Source: Lacrimispora sphenoides (lineage in GTDB: Bacteria > Bacillota > Clostridia > Lachnospirales > Lachnospiraceae). Taken from it: a stretch of 64,000 bases of DNA. The translations under genes were made by a program, and so were the position numbers. This document shows, in pieces, positions 42,896 to 51,745 of the stretch. Under the pieces are notes generated by a model. That model saw only the letters and a program-made list of their open reading frames with translations, made no database searches and was not told the origin of the DNA. The stretch covers positions 1,200,001 through 1,264,000 of the forward strand of contig NZ_FOIP01000001.1 in the NCBI RefSeq assembly GCF_900105215.1, read 5' to 3'. The stretch's first letter is position 1; each line of letters opens with the position of its first letter.

Positions 42896-44875
42896 TTAGC
42901 AGATTTCTGCTCCTGCCGGCATTGTTTTCTCCGGTATCATAAGGGATAGATTGCCTTCTGCATCCTCCGCGCAGAGAAGCATGCCTTCAGACATGACTCC
43001 AGCCAGTTTTGCTGGTTTTAAGTTTACCACAACCATCACCTTTTTGCCAACCATTTCTTCTGGTGAATAGTGGGCTTTAATTCCGCTGACAATCTGTTTT
43101 ACCTGGCTTCCGATTCTTACCTTGGAACACAGAAGCTTCTTTGACTTTGGAACCGCCTCGCAGGCAATGATCTCGCCTACCTGGAACTGCAGCTTGGCAA
43201 AATCGTCGTATTCGATCTCTGCCTTGGCTTCTATATCAATCACTGCAGAAGAATCTTCTTTGGCAGTCTCTTTCAATTCTTCCTCTTTCGAACCAAACAT
43301 GGCTTCTACATTCTCCATGACTTCCTTGATATCCATACGGGCAAACAGGATCTCCGGTTTATCCGTCACCTTGTTTCCAGAGGGATATAAACCGAATTCA
43401 TTCATCTGGGACAAGTCTCTTTTTTCTGTATTAAGCTGGTTAAGAATCTTTTTGGATGTATCAGGCATAAAGGAATCAAGGAGGGAGGCTCCGATGGTAA
43501 TAGCTTCCGTCAGATTATAAAGAACGGTTTCCAGCCGGCTCTTTGATGCCTCATCCTTAGCAAGGGTCCATGGAGCAGTTTCATCAATGTATTTGTTGCT
43601 CCTTCTGAAAATATTAAAGATTGCAGTCATGGCATCAGCAACACGATGCTTCTCCATCTTCTCCTGGACCTTTTTCACTTCTTCCAGCACCACTGCCTTT
43701 AAATCCTCATCAACAGCCTCTGCTGCCTTTCCGTCTGACACGATTCCGCCAAAGTACTTATTGGACATGGAAATGGTACGGTTCACCAGATTGCCCAGGA
43801 TGTTGGCAAGGTCAGAGTTCATGCGTTCCACCATAAGCTCCCAGGAGATAACTCCGTCATTGTCAAAGGGCATTTCATGAAGGACGAAATAGCGGACTGC
43901 ATCCACGCCAAAGAAATCCACCAGAGTATCCGCATAGAGGACATTTCCCTTGGATTTGCTCATCTTTCCGTCCCCCTGAAGCAGCCAGGGATGACCAAAT
44001 ACCTGCTTTGGCAGGGGAACATCAAGGGCCATCAGGAAAATAGGCCAGTAGATTGTATGGAAGCGGATAATATCCTTTCCGATGAGGTGAAGGTCTGCCG
44101 GCCATAATCTGGCAAACTGCTCACTGCTATTGCCGTCACAATCGTAGCCGATGCCGGTAATATAATTGGTCAGCGCATCAAGCCAGACATAGGTGACATG
44201 CTTCGGGTCAAAGGACACCGGAATTCCCCATTTAAAAGTAGTCCTGGATACACATAGATCCTGAAGCCCCGGAAGGAGGAAATTGTTCATCATCTCATTT
44301 TTTCTGGACACAGGCTGGATAAAGTCCGGGTTCTCATTGATGTGGTTTATCAAACGGTCCGCATATTTGCTCATGCGGAAGAAATATGCCTCTTCTTTCG
44401 CCGGCTTTACCTCACGTCCGCAGTCCGGACATTTGCCGTCTACAAGCTGGGATTCCGTGAAAAATGATTCACATGGGGTACAGTATAAGCCTTCGTAATG
44501 TCCCTTATAGATATCACCCTGATCATAGAGCTTCTTAAAGATCTTCTGAACCTGTTCTTCGTGGTCTTTATCCGTGGTGCGGATGAATTTATCATAAGAG
44601 GTGTTCATTAAATCCCAGATTGTTTTAATTTCACCGGCTGCCCTGTCTACGAATTCCTTCGGTGTGATTCCTGCAGCCTCTGCCTTTTCCTCAATCTTCT
44701 GGCCGTGTTCATCGGTTCCTGTCTGGAAAAATACGTCATAGCCTTCCGCTCTTTTATAGCGGGCAATGGCATCCGCTAATACTGCCTCATAGGTATTGCC
44801 AATATGAGGCTTTCCTGATGCATAGGCAATAGCTGTGGTGATATAGTATGGTTTTTTGTTAGAATCTTTACACAT
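42896..44875 (-). CDS. metG: Methionine--tRNA ligase
   Basis: A 659-residue class I synthetase that charges tRNA-Met. The HIGH-type motif is GKPHIGNTYEAV (about residues 18-29), the zinc Cys are CTPCESFF and CPDCGREV, and the KMSKS motif is GKMSKSKGNVLY (about 301-312). A C-terminal EMAP/Arc1p-like tRNA-binding domain occupies about 555-659 (FQVGEIIACEAVPKSKKLL). The ATG at 44875 with AGGAGGAAAACAGA is chosen, because the longer frame would start within the T-box terminator region. It is preceded by a T-box leader. Confidence 0.97.
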   Translation of the reverse strand: MCKDSNKKPYYITTAIAYASGKPHIGNTYEAVLADAIARYKRAEGYDVFFQTGTDEHGQKIEEKAEAAGITPKEFVDRAAGEIKTIWDLMNTSYDKFIRTTDKDHEEQVQKIFKKLYDQGDIYKGHYEGLYCTPCESFFTESQLVDGKCPDCGREVKPAKEEAYFFRMSKYADRLINHINENPDFIQPVSRKNEMMNNFLLPGLQDLCVSRTTFKWGIPVSFDPKHVTYVWLDALTNYITGIGYDCDGNSSEQFARLWPADLHLIGKDIIRFHTIYWPIFLMALDVPLPKQVFGHPWLLQGDGKMSKSKGNVLYADTLVDFFGVDAVRYFVLHEMPFDNDGVISWELMVERMNSDLANILGNLVNRTISMSNKYFGGIVSDGKAAEAVDEDLKAVVLEEVKKVQEKMEKHRVADAMTAIFNIFRRSNKYIDETAPWTLAKDEASKSRLETVLYNLTEAITIGASLLDSFMPDTSKKILNQLNTEKRDLSQMNEFGLYPSGNKVTDKPEILFARMDIKEVMENVEAMFGSKEEELKETAKEDSSAVIDIEAKAEIEYDDFAKLQFQVGEIIACEAVPKSKKLLCSKVRIGSQVKQIVSGIKAHYSPEEMVGKKVMVVVNLKPAKLAGVMSEGMLLCAEDAEGNLSLMIPEKTMPAGAEIC

Positions 44876-44939
44876 TCTGTTTTCCTCCTGTTTATGAAAT
44901 GGGATACGGCAAAGGGACTTTTTCCCTTCCCCCAAAGAA

Positions 44940-45240
44940 AAACCCGCCTTAAAAAATCCTTTCGGAAATTTAAAGACGGGGAACTGTCCCGTGTTACCAC
45001 TTTAATTTATCCGTACCTTGCAGTACAGACCTTACTGGCTGCGTTTGTTCCATAAAATCTCCTTAAGATCTTACGGTTACTTAATAACAGTCTGACACGA
45101 TAACGGGTGTAACCGTCGAAATTTAAAGGCGCGGTTTCGCCAATTCAATTCCGCTGCTCCAAGGCCATGTTGGGAAATACGCTCAAGCTTCCTTTTCAGC
45201 TTCCGGAAGTCTCTGCACATGAGGTTGATTTCTTACTCTT
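44940..45240 (-). ncRNA. T-box riboswitch of metG
   Basis: The minus-strand leader has the T-box core AAAGTGGTAACACGGG (44988-45003) that pairs with the tRNA acceptor end. It is followed by CCCCGTCTTTAAA, which can form a terminator with the same region. Upstream, CAGAGACTTCCGGAAGCTGA (about 45195-45215) matches the AG-bulge and distal loop of stem I. About 45 nt later ACATGG presents ATG (45166-45168) as the likely methionine specifier codon. Uncharged tRNA-Met should favour the antiterminator and turn on metG. Specifier assignment is inferred from spacing. Confidence 0.85.
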
Positions 45241-45282
45241 CTTTTCTCAGCATTCTTATATAAATTGATTGTTAGTAACCCT

Positions 45283-45311
45283 AGTTTAATAGTTTCAGTA
45301 AGGTTTGTCAA
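45283..45311 (-). promoter_or_regulatory. Promoter of metG
   Basis: The minus strand has TTGACA (45306-45311), a 17-nt spacer and TAAACT (45283-45288). Transcription would begin near 45276 and include the whole T-box leader. Confidence 0.85.
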
Positions 45312-45399
45312 GCGGGTATGTAGGTACATCATCGCTTTTGTCATGACTTTTTTAATATCATCATATAAATAATAATAGTGAATCACGGAGGAAGCAAAT

Positions 45400-47220
45400 A
45401 TGAAAAACATCATTTTGAAACAGGGCCGCCGTTTTCTATCTTTCATCCTGGCTGTTTCCCTGCTTTGTGCTTGTGCACCCCCCGATAAATCCCCTGCCAC
45501 ACCTTCAGGGGCCGGGTATGAACAATTCCATGCAAAAGATTTGTCCGCACAAAACAAGTTTGATCAATTTACAAATGACCTGTTTCGTGAGGAAATCAGC
45601 GATTCCGGAATCAGTTTTCACTATAGTATCGCAGATCCTGCTTCCCGGGGGTTTGATACAGTTCCTTTGACCTTGGGGGAATTTTCTCTGGATAAAATGA
45701 AACAGGGATCGAATGATCTTAGGGAGTTAAAAAGAAAGCTTGAAGGTTTTAACCCCCGCCAGCTATCCGACGAGCAGCGGCTTACCTGGCAGATTCTCCG
45801 TTCTTACATAAATACAGAATTAGAATCTGACGGTCTGGAGCTTTACGCCCAGCCTTTAACAACCACCATAGGAATCCAGGCACAGCTTCCCATCTTGTTT
45901 TCAGAATACGCCTTTTATACCCGGGATGATGTGGACCATTATCTTGCGCTGCTTTCTACCATTGATGATTATTATGGACAGATTATGGAGTTTGAAAAGA
46001 AAAAATCAGAAGCCGGCTTATTTATGTCTGACGCTGCCGCAGATCATGTATTAAAATCCTGTGAGGCATATCTAATCCAGCCTGACCACAGCTTCCTTGC
46101 CGACACATTCAACACCCGGGTGGATGCCCTTACGGACCTAACCGCTGAAGAGAAAGCTTCTTATAAAGAGAAGAATTTAAAAGTCCTGGAAGAACATTTC
46201 ATACCAGCTTATAAAAATCTAATAAATGGTATCACCGCCCTTATGGGGACCGGGACCAATGATAAAGGCTTATCCTTCTATCCAAAGGGTAAAGAATATT
46301 TTGAATACCTGGTCAAATCCAACACCGGAACCTCTTATGATTCCATCCGAAGTCTGACAAAGGCAATCGAAAAACAGTTAAATGCCGATATCCAGGCCAT
46401 AGGAGCGATCACAAAGGAACATCCCGAAGTGCTGGACCACCTTGACAACTATTCCTTCCATTATACCAAGCCGGAAGATATCCTGGATTCTCTAAAATCC
46501 CAGATATCCACAGATTTTCCTGAGCTTCCGCCCTGCAGCTATACCGTAAAATACGTTCCAAGTTCTCTGGAGGCATCTTTAAGCCCAGCCTTCTACTTAG
46601 TTCCTCCTCTGGACCGTTACGAGGATAATGTCATTTACATCAACGGCAATCCACGGTTTCAAAATGATGATCTTTTCACCACCCTGGCTCATGAAGGTTA
46701 TCCCGGACATTTATATCAGAACGTATATTTTTTAAGCAGGCAACCAAACGACTTAAGAAGCATCCTCTCCTTCCCCAGCTATTCGGAAGGCTGGGCCACC
46801 TATGTGGAGTTTTACTCCTACACCATGGATAACGGGCTGCCTCCTGGGCTTGGAGAGCTTCTGGCACATAACACTGCTGTTACGTTGGGCATCTATGCCT
46901 ATCTGGATATCTGTATCAATTATGAGGGCTGGGATAAAGAACAGACAGCCAAATATCTTGGCACGTTTTATAATATTGAGAAAACAGATATTGTAGATTC
47001 CATTTACTCCAGCCTGATCGAAAATCCCACCAATTACATGGAATACTACGTGGGATATATGGAGATTATGGAAATGCTGGGCACAGCCAAAAGGATCTTA
47101 AAGGATGATTTTAATTTAAAGGATTTCCACGCTTTTATGCTTGATATAGGTCCTGCTCCGTTTTCAGTTATACAGCCTGCGTTCCGCACCTGGCTGTCCA
47201 AACAGTTAAGAAGCCAATAA
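45400..47220 (+). CDS. DUF885 family lipoprotein (putative metallopeptidase)
   Basis: A 606-residue protein. The signal peptide ends in a lipobox LLCAC (Cys about residue 25), so it is anchored outside the membrane. DUF885 domain: LAHEGYPGHLYQNVYF (about residues 428-443) holds the HExxxGH-type zinc ligands, and SYSEGWATYVEFY (about 456-468) supplies the third ligand Glu. Homologues resemble M2/M32-type carboxypeptidases, but the substrate is not established. The ATG has GGAGGAAGCAAAT upstream. It is transcribed divergently from metG and followed by a strong terminator. Confidence 0.9.
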   Translation: MKNIILKQGRRFLSFILAVSLLCACAPPDKSPATPSGAGYEQFHAKDLSAQNKFDQFTNDLFREEISDSGISFHYSIADPASRGFDTVPLTLGEFSLDKMKQGSNDLRELKRKLEGFNPRQLSDEQRLTWQILRSYINTELESDGLELYAQPLTTTIGIQAQLPILFSEYAFYTRDDVDHYLALLSTIDDYYGQIMEFEKKKSEAGLFMSDAAADHVLKSCEAYLIQPDHSFLADTFNTRVDALTDLTAEEKASYKEKNLKVLEEHFIPAYKNLINGITALMGTGTNDKGLSFYPKGKEYFEYLVKSNTGTSYDSIRSLTKAIEKQLNADIQAIGAITKEHPEVLDHLDNYSFHYTKPEDILDSLKSQISTDFPELPPCSYTVKYVPSSLEASLSPAFYLVPPLDRYEDNVIYINGNPRFQNDDLFTTLAHEGYPGHLYQNVYFLSRQPNDLRSILSFPSYSEGWATYVEFYSYTMDNGLPPGLGELLAHNTAVTLGIYAYLDICINYEGWDKEQTAKYLGTFYNIEKTDIVDSIYSSLIENPTNYMEYYVGYMEIMEMLGTAKRILKDDFNLKDFHAFMLDIGPAPFSVIQPAFRTWLSKQLRSQ

Positions 47221-47228
47221 ATCAAAAA

Positions 47229-47260
47229 GGGCAGAAGCTTGTAATATGCAGCTTCTGCCC
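47229..47260. terminator. Bidirectional terminator
   Basis: GGGCAGAAGCT (47229-47239) pairs with AGCTTCTGCCC (47250-47260) across a 10-nt loop. TACTTTTTTA follows on the plus strand and CCTTTTTGAT on the minus strand. It separates two convergent lipoprotein genes. Confidence 0.88.
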
Positions 47261-47272
47261 TACTTTTTTATC

Positions 47273-47812
47273 TTATTTTATTTTCTTATAATTCTTAACG
47301 TATTCCAGGTAATCACTATCTCCCTGCTTGATCTGATCATTGGAATAATTCTTACCATTAACAAGAATTTTTAATTTATCCAATTCAAAATTTTCGATAA
47401 AGGTATTGCCAACCGCGGTCAGGGTAAGTAAATCTTCTGTTGTACCTTTTTCCGGCATCTGGGATAAATCAAGAGTAGCCGTTCCATCATCTTTCTTATC
47501 AAACTGCAGAACCTTTGTACCATCCTCTAATACGCTGTATTCAATCAGCTTGTCCACCATAGCGTCAGCCGTCAGCTCAGATACTGCATCCATCGCCTGA
47601 TTTAAACCGGTGGAGTCATCATTCTTACTATATACGGAAATGATCTCCATTGGTTCTGCGTTAGGATCAGGAACTTTATCACTGGCGCCTCCCGTTGAAG
47701 CCATTACCTGAGGGTCAGGCGCTGTGGTCTCCACCTTAGGCTGTGTTGGGGCACATGCCACCAGGGACATCATCATCAAAGCGCTCATTAAAAACACGAT
47801 GAATTTTTTCAT
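47273..47812 (-). CDS. Hypothetical lipoprotein
   Basis: A 179-residue lipoprotein with signal peptide and lipobox SLVAC (Cys about residue 20). A Pro/Thr-rich linker follows. The mature domain contains MEIISVYSKNDDSTGLNQAM, VLQFDKKDDGTATLDLSQMP, and ENFELDKLKILVNGKNYSND. The segment around TLTAVGNTFIENFELDKLKI and VNGKNY is reminiscent of the GerMN/spore germination-type fold, but I cannot assign a family with confidence. It lies 27 bp after the MarR-type gene and is probably in its operon. The ribosome binding site AAGGAGG is rather far (12 nt) from the ATG. Confidence 0.7.
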   Translation of the reverse strand: MKKFIVFLMSALMMMSLVACAPTQPKVETTAPDPQVMASTGGASDKVPDPNAEPMEIISVYSKNDDSTGLNQAMDAVSELTADAMVDKLIEYSVLEDGTKVLQFDKKDDGTATLDLSQMPEKGTTEDLLTLTAVGNTFIENFELDKLKILVNGKNYSNDQIKQGDSDYLEYVKNYKKIK

Positions 47813-47839
47813 AATTGAGTATTGCCTCCTTAAATTCTC

Positions 47840-48274
47840 TTAAAGGCTCCGAAACCACTGATTTAACTTGGTCAGAGCTTTGATCAAAACTTCTATTTCA
47901 TTCTCATTTAAACCTGCAACCACGCCGGCGATCATCTCCTGATGAAATCTGGCATGGTGTTCATAGGCTTCTTTCCCTTTTTCTGAAAGAGAGATGTATA
48001 CAACACGCCGGTCCTCTTTTCCTCTCTGACGGGTCACATACCCCTTCTTTACAAGACTGTTCATGGCTATGGTCAACGTACCGACCGTAACAGACAATTC
48101 CCTGGCTATGGCCGACATGTTTTTGGGTTCTCCAATGCCAATGGCCTCGATCACATGCATATCATTATTTGTAATATTAGTAAATTCCTGTGTAATGATA
48201 GCCTGTTGCTCTATATCCATAATATCTCGAAACAGTCTTACCAAAACTTCGTTAAGAGTCCCGAAAGTATCCAC
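47840..48274 (-). CDS. MarR family transcriptional regulator
   Basis: A 144-residue winged-helix regulator. Recognition helix region: MSAIARELSVTVGTLTIAMN (about residues 53-72). The wing GYVTRQRGKEDRRVVYISLS (about 79-98) is the MarR signature. The start is most likely GTG at 48274, preceded by GAAGGGGATAAAC. An upstream GTG five codons earlier has no ribosome binding site. It is followed by a lipoprotein gene and preceded on the same strand by spmB. The ligand is unknown. Confidence 0.92.
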   Translation of the reverse strand: MDTFGTLNEVLVRLFRDIMDIEQQAIITQEFTNITNNDMHVIEAIGIGEPKNMSAIARELSVTVGTLTIAMNSLVKKGYVTRQRGKEDRRVVYISLSEKGKEAYEHHARFHQEMIAGVVAGLNENEIEVLIKALTKLNQWFRSL

Positions 48275-48392
48275 GTTTATCCCCTTCACTTATGACAATA
48301 AAAGCTTCTTCGTAATTATACATGATTATGTATCCCAAGACAACCACCTGAATTCTTATGAAATTCTTAAAATCAGATCAAATAAATACCTT

Positions 48393-48920
48393 TTATACCA
48401 GAAAACGGGATATGGCGACACTTGCGGCTACGCCCGCCGCCGTGGCAGCCAATGCACCGCCCAGGGTATACCGTGTTTTTTTAATTTTTACGGTTCCAAA
48501 ATAAATGCTCAGGCAATAGAAAACGGTTTCCGTACAGCTCATGATCACTGACGTCAGCATACCGATATAGGAATCTGTTCCATATTTCTTAAAAATATCG
48601 AGCACAAGTCCTGTGGCAGCTGAGTTTGAAATCAGACGCACTAAAATCACCGGCACGACCGGTGCGGGAAGAAACAGGAGGGCAGCCGGCTTTGTCAGGC
48701 ATTTTGCCAGAAAGTCTAAAAAACCGGAAGCACGGAGCACCCCCACTGCGGTCATAAGTCCGATGAGCGTAGGCATGATCCCTGCCACGGTTTTCATCCC
48801 TTCCTTGGCCCCGTCTATAAAATCGTCAAAAACCGGACGTTTGGACAATATGCCAAAGCCTACCATGTAAAAAATGATAAGCGGCACTGCCGCCTCAGAC
48901 AGAAATAATAGAAATTTCAT
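48393..48920 (-). CDS. spmB: Spore maturation protein B
   Basis: A 175-residue membrane protein with about five hydrophobic segments. VPLIIFYMVGFGILSKRPVF, GAKEGMKTVAGIMPTLIGLM and VRLISNSAATGLVLDIFKKY are characteristic of SpmB (nucleoside-recognition/gate domain). With SpmA it contributes to spore core dehydration and heat resistance. No spmA is seen on either side, although the two are usually adjacent. The ATG follows TTAGGTGAAGGT. The organism therefore probably forms spores. Confidence 0.92.
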   Translation of the reverse strand: MKFLLFLSEAAVPLIIFYMVGFGILSKRPVFDDFIDGAKEGMKTVAGIMPTLIGLMTAVGVLRASGFLDFLAKCLTKPAALLFLPAPVVPVILVRLISNSAATGLVLDIFKKYGTDSYIGMLTSVIMSCTETVFYCLSIYFGTVKIKKTRYTLGGALAATAAGVAASVAISRFLV

Positions 48921-49078
48921 ACCTTCACCTAAAAAACCTTAATTGTTATAGTTTATTCCAATTCTTCCCTTTTCATTCAAGGCGTTTTGAGGTAAACTAT
49001 CCACGAAAGCAATGAGCACTGCGGACTCACCCGCTGCGATGCGGACTTACGTGATTAACCGAAAGGAGATGTACCGAT

Positions 49079-49438
49079 ATGAGTATTTTATTTTTACAGT
49101 ATCCCCCCTGCAGTACCTGCAAAAATGCAAAAAAGTGGCTAGATGCCCATAATGTAGCATATGACACCAGAAATATTAAAGAAGAAAACCCAAACTCCGT
49201 AGAGCTTGCAGACTGGATCCAAAAAAGCGGCCTTCCCATAAAGCGTTTTTTTAATACCAGCGGAATTATCTACAAGGAAAAAAATTTAAAAGAGCTTTTG
49301 CCCGGCATGAGCGAAAAAGAACAGATCGATCTCCTGGCGACCGATGGAATGTTAGTTAAGCGTCCCTTAATCATTGGCGATGATTTCGTCCTGGTTGGCT
49401 TTAAGGAGAAGGAATGGGAGTCGTCCCTGCTCCGGTAA
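49079..49438 (+). CDS. ArsC/Spx family protein
   Basis: A 119-residue thioredoxin-fold protein. The N-terminal CSTCKNAKKWLDAH (CxxC, about residues 12-15) and the middle LPIKRFFNTSGIIYKEKNLK segment match YffB/ArsC-type proteins of Firmicutes. The late KRPLIIGDDFVLVGFKEKEW contains the conserved Arg-Pro of the family. It may reduce arsenate or another oxidised substrate, or act like Spx. There is no ars operon nearby, so a specific arsenate role is not supported. The ATG has GAAAGGAGATGTACCGAT upstream. Confidence 0.9.
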   Translation: MSILFLQYPPCSTCKNAKKWLDAHNVAYDTRNIKEENPNSVELADWIQKSGLPIKRFFNTSGIIYKEKNLKELLPGMSEKEQIDLLATDGMLVKRPLIIGDDFVLVGFKEKEWESSLLR

Positions 49439-49471
49439 ATTCTTATCTAAAAAACAACGCTTTTCCATAGA

Positions 49472-49519
49472 AATACCCGGCGGACTTAAGTTTGTATCTT
49501 CTCCCTTCCGCCGGGTATT
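49472..49519. terminator. Terminator between convergent genes
   Basis: AATACCCGGCGGA (49472-49484) and TCCGCCGGGTATT (49507-49519) form a 13-bp stem with a 22-nt loop. It lies between the ArsC-like gene and the truncated anti-sigma-like gene on the opposite strand. T tracts on both sides are weak. Confidence 0.7.
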
Positions 49520-49531
49520 CTGCCATAAACT

Positions 49532-50020
49532 TTACTGCTCTATTTTATGGGGTATGCTGTTAATCATTAACAGTTCGATCCCCAGATGCTCTTTTATTTC
49601 TTCATACGCATTGGACACCTTGTCCGCTTTGAGTACTTCATTTCTGCTCTTACCGGCCCCCTGCTCTTTCAAACGATAAGCATGAGCCTTCTTTGCCGAT
49701 GCCCCGATTGCTGAAGCAGCCAGTATAATCAGGACCACCATTACGATTAGGAACGGCTTTTGTATGGAATTTACTATTCTGTGGCCGTAATACAATACCC
49801 TCAGCTGCTTTCCTATTACGGTTTCTGTCCCTCTCCGGTTAAGCTCCGCCATAATCGCTTGAAATTCGCCGGGAGGAGGGGATGGGGGTTCAGGTGTTAA
49901 TTCCGGATGCTCCTGCATATAATCAAGCAGATGGGCTTCCAATTTTTCCTGAGACGACAAATGATATTTTATCCGTTTTAAAATTGAATATTTTTTTCCA
50001 TGGTTTCTCTCCTTCTCCAC
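49532..50020 (-). CDS. Single-TM protein resembling a truncated anti-sigma factor
   Basis: A 162-residue protein. A cytoplasmic N-terminal part (LEAHLLDYMQEHPELTPEPP, then EFQAIMAELNRRGTETVIGK) is followed by one hydrophobic helix (FLIVMVVLIILAASAIGASA). A short external segment ends AYEEIKEHLGIELLMINSIP. This order looks like Lachnospiraceae membrane anti-sigma-type proteins, whose external part usually continues for another 150 or so residues. Here it stops and a terminator hairpin follows at once, so I think it is truncated. The start is probably GTG at 50020 with AAGAGGTG upstream. A sigma-70 factor gene lies nearby (51203-51745) on the same strand, beyond murG. Confidence 0.5.
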   Translation of the reverse strand: MEKERNHGKKYSILKRIKYHLSSQEKLEAHLLDYMQEHPELTPEPPSPPPGEFQAIMAELNRRGTETVIGKQLRVLYYGHRIVNSIQKPFLIVMVVLIILAASAIGASAKKAHAYRLKEQGAGKSRNEVLKADKVSNAYEEIKEHLGIELLMINSIPHKIEQ

Positions 50021-50131
50021 GTACACACCTCTTAAATACAAGTTATCCTTAAGTTCCCACAAGCTTTGGGGTTGACTTTTTATCGCTAACGTTTACTATA
50101 ATAGTATATCGAATTTGGGAGGCAACACTTT

Positions 50132-51193
50132 ATGAAAAAAATCATCTTAACCGGCGGTGGTACTGCCGGTCATGTTACCCCGAACCTGGCTTTAGTTCCC
50201 TCGTTAAAAGAGAGGAATTACGATATTCACTATATAGGATCATACCAGGGAATCGAACGCAAGCTCATCGAGGGAGCCGGCATCCCCTATGACGGCATTT
50301 CTTCCGGTAAATTCCGTCGGTATTTTGACTTTAAAAACTTCTCTGATCCCTTCCGGGTATTAAAAGGATATTGGGAAGCATTGAGATTGATAAAAAATTA
50401 TAAGCCGGATGTGGTTTTCTCAAAAGGAGGCTTTGTAGCCGTTCCCGTTGTGTTGGCTGCAAAACACTGCAAGGTGCCTGTTATCATTCACGAATCAGAT
50501 ATGACTCCAGGGCTTGCCAACAGGCTTAGTATTACTTCTGCAACAAAAATCTGCTGCAATTTTCCGGAAACCCTTCCTTATCTACCAAAGGAAAAAGCCG
50601 TACTCACTGGCTCTCCTATAAGGAAAGAGCTTTTAATGGGAGATCGGCAGACAGGTTTAAAATATGCACGTTTGTCTGCAAACCGGCCTGTTATCCTGAT
50701 CATCGGCGGAAGTCTTGGTTCCGTAACAGTAAATACCGCCTTACGGGGCATTCTCCCAAAACTGCTTAAAAATTACCAGGTGATACATATCTGTGGAAAA
50801 GGCAATCTGGACGAAAGCCTGATCGGAATGGAAGGATATGTACAATACGAATATGTTGACGCCCCTCTAAAACATCTATTTGCTGCTGCAGACCTAATGA
50901 TCTCAAGAGCCGGGGCAAATTCCATCTGTGAAATTCTCGCACTTAGAAAGCCGAATATCCTGATTCCTCTTTCCGCTGCCGCCAGCAGGGGGGATCAGAT
51001 TTTAAATGCAAGATCCTTTGCAAAGCAAGGCTTCAGCTCTCTTCTGGAAGAAGAAAACCTAACCGGAGATTCCCTTTTGCAGGCAATCAGCGAAACATTT
51101 GCCAACCGTCAGACTTTTATCTCTAAAATGGAGAAAAGTGAACTACACAATGCGGTTGATACCATTATTGATATGATTGAATCTCTGGTTTAA
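50132..51193 (+). CDS. murG: UDP-GlcNAc:lipid I glycosyltransferase MurG
   Basis: A 353-residue peripheral membrane enzyme that adds GlcNAc to lipid I, making lipid II for peptidoglycan. The N-terminal Gly loop is ILTGGGTAGHVTPNLAL (about residues 4-20), then FSKGGFVAVPVVLAA and IHESDMTPGLANRL. The C-terminal domain has IIGGSLGSVTVNTAL and AADLMISRAGANSICEILAL (acceptor and UDP-GlcNAc binding). It is transcribed alone, outside a division-cell-wall cluster, which is common for the clostridial version. The ATG follows GGGAGGCAACACTTT. Confidence 0.95.
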   Translation: MKKIILTGGGTAGHVTPNLALVPSLKERNYDIHYIGSYQGIERKLIEGAGIPYDGISSGKFRRYFDFKNFSDPFRVLKGYWEALRLIKNYKPDVVFSKGGFVAVPVVLAAKHCKVPVIIHESDMTPGLANRLSITSATKICCNFPETLPYLPKEKAVLTGSPIRKELLMGDRQTGLKYARLSANRPVILIIGGSLGSVTVNTALRGILPKLLKNYQVIHICGKGNLDESLIGMEGYVQYEYVDAPLKHLFAAADLMISRAGANSICEILALRKPNILIPLSAAASRGDQILNARSFAKQGFSSLLEEENLTGDSLLQAISETFANRQTFISKMEKSELHNAVDTIIDMIESLV

Positions 51194-51202
51194 AATTAAT
51201 TT

Positions 51203-51745
51203 TTATATATGAAAATTAGGACCGAGGATCTTTTTTAAGCAAACTCTAGTACGATATATCCGGGAGCGGCATACCGTTCCCGGAATTTTTAGGATTTCGC
51301 AAATTTCAGGAATAGTAAGCTGTTCCAGAAAATAAAGAATGGCCATTTCCTTCCATTCCTCTCTCATATTGGAAATCTCCCAGGTTATCTTTAAAAGAGC
51401 TTCCTCTCCAAGGATCACATCCAGGGGATCAGTGACTACATATCTCGTAAGCATCGCCACCTCATTAACTGCGTCTCCCTCATCCAGGCTCACCTTCTCA
51501 TAATGGCCGTTCTTACGGAGACAGTCAATGGATTTACGTTTCAGGATCTTAATCAACATGCCTTTCTTTCGTGTATCTGACCATGATAATGAATAATTCT
51601 CAAAATATGCAATAAAAGTTTCCTGCACTACATCATCCAGTTCCATGTCCGGCACATTGAGTGTTTTCGCTATCCTGCGGAGCAATCCCTGATATTCCCC
51701 ATATATAGACTGCAGTAACAGATTTTCATCTTCATGTATGCTCAT
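51203..51745 (-). CDS. Sigma-70 family (ECF-like) RNA polymerase sigma factor
   Basis: A 180-residue sigma factor with region 2 (LLRRIAKTLNVPDMELDDVVQ, then ETFIAYFENY and RKSIDCLRKNG) and region 4 (AILYFLEQLTIPEICEILKI, then GTVCRSRIYRTRVCLKKIL, the SR.YR.R recognition helix). It lacks regions 1 and 3, as in ECF factors. The ATG at 51745 overlaps the stop of the upstream HIT gene (ATGA), with GAGGGACACAATCA as ribosome binding site, so the two are coupled. A separated anti-sigma-like remnant lies at 49532-50020. Confidence 0.85.
   Translation of the reverse strand: MSIHEDENLLLQSIYGEYQGLLRRIAKTLNVPDMELDDVVQETFIAYFENYSLSWSDTRKKGMLIKILKRKSIDCLRKNGHYEKVSLDEGDAVNEVAMLTRYVVTDPLDVILGEEALLKITWEISNMREEWKEMAILYFLEQLTIPEICEILKIPGTVCRSRIYRTRVCLKKILGPNFHI

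Noticed and set aside
45183..45557. 124-codon minus-strand frame over the metG promoter and T-box
   Set aside because: It overlaps a well-supported promoter, the T-box stem I and the start of the DUF885 gene. It is a chance frame.
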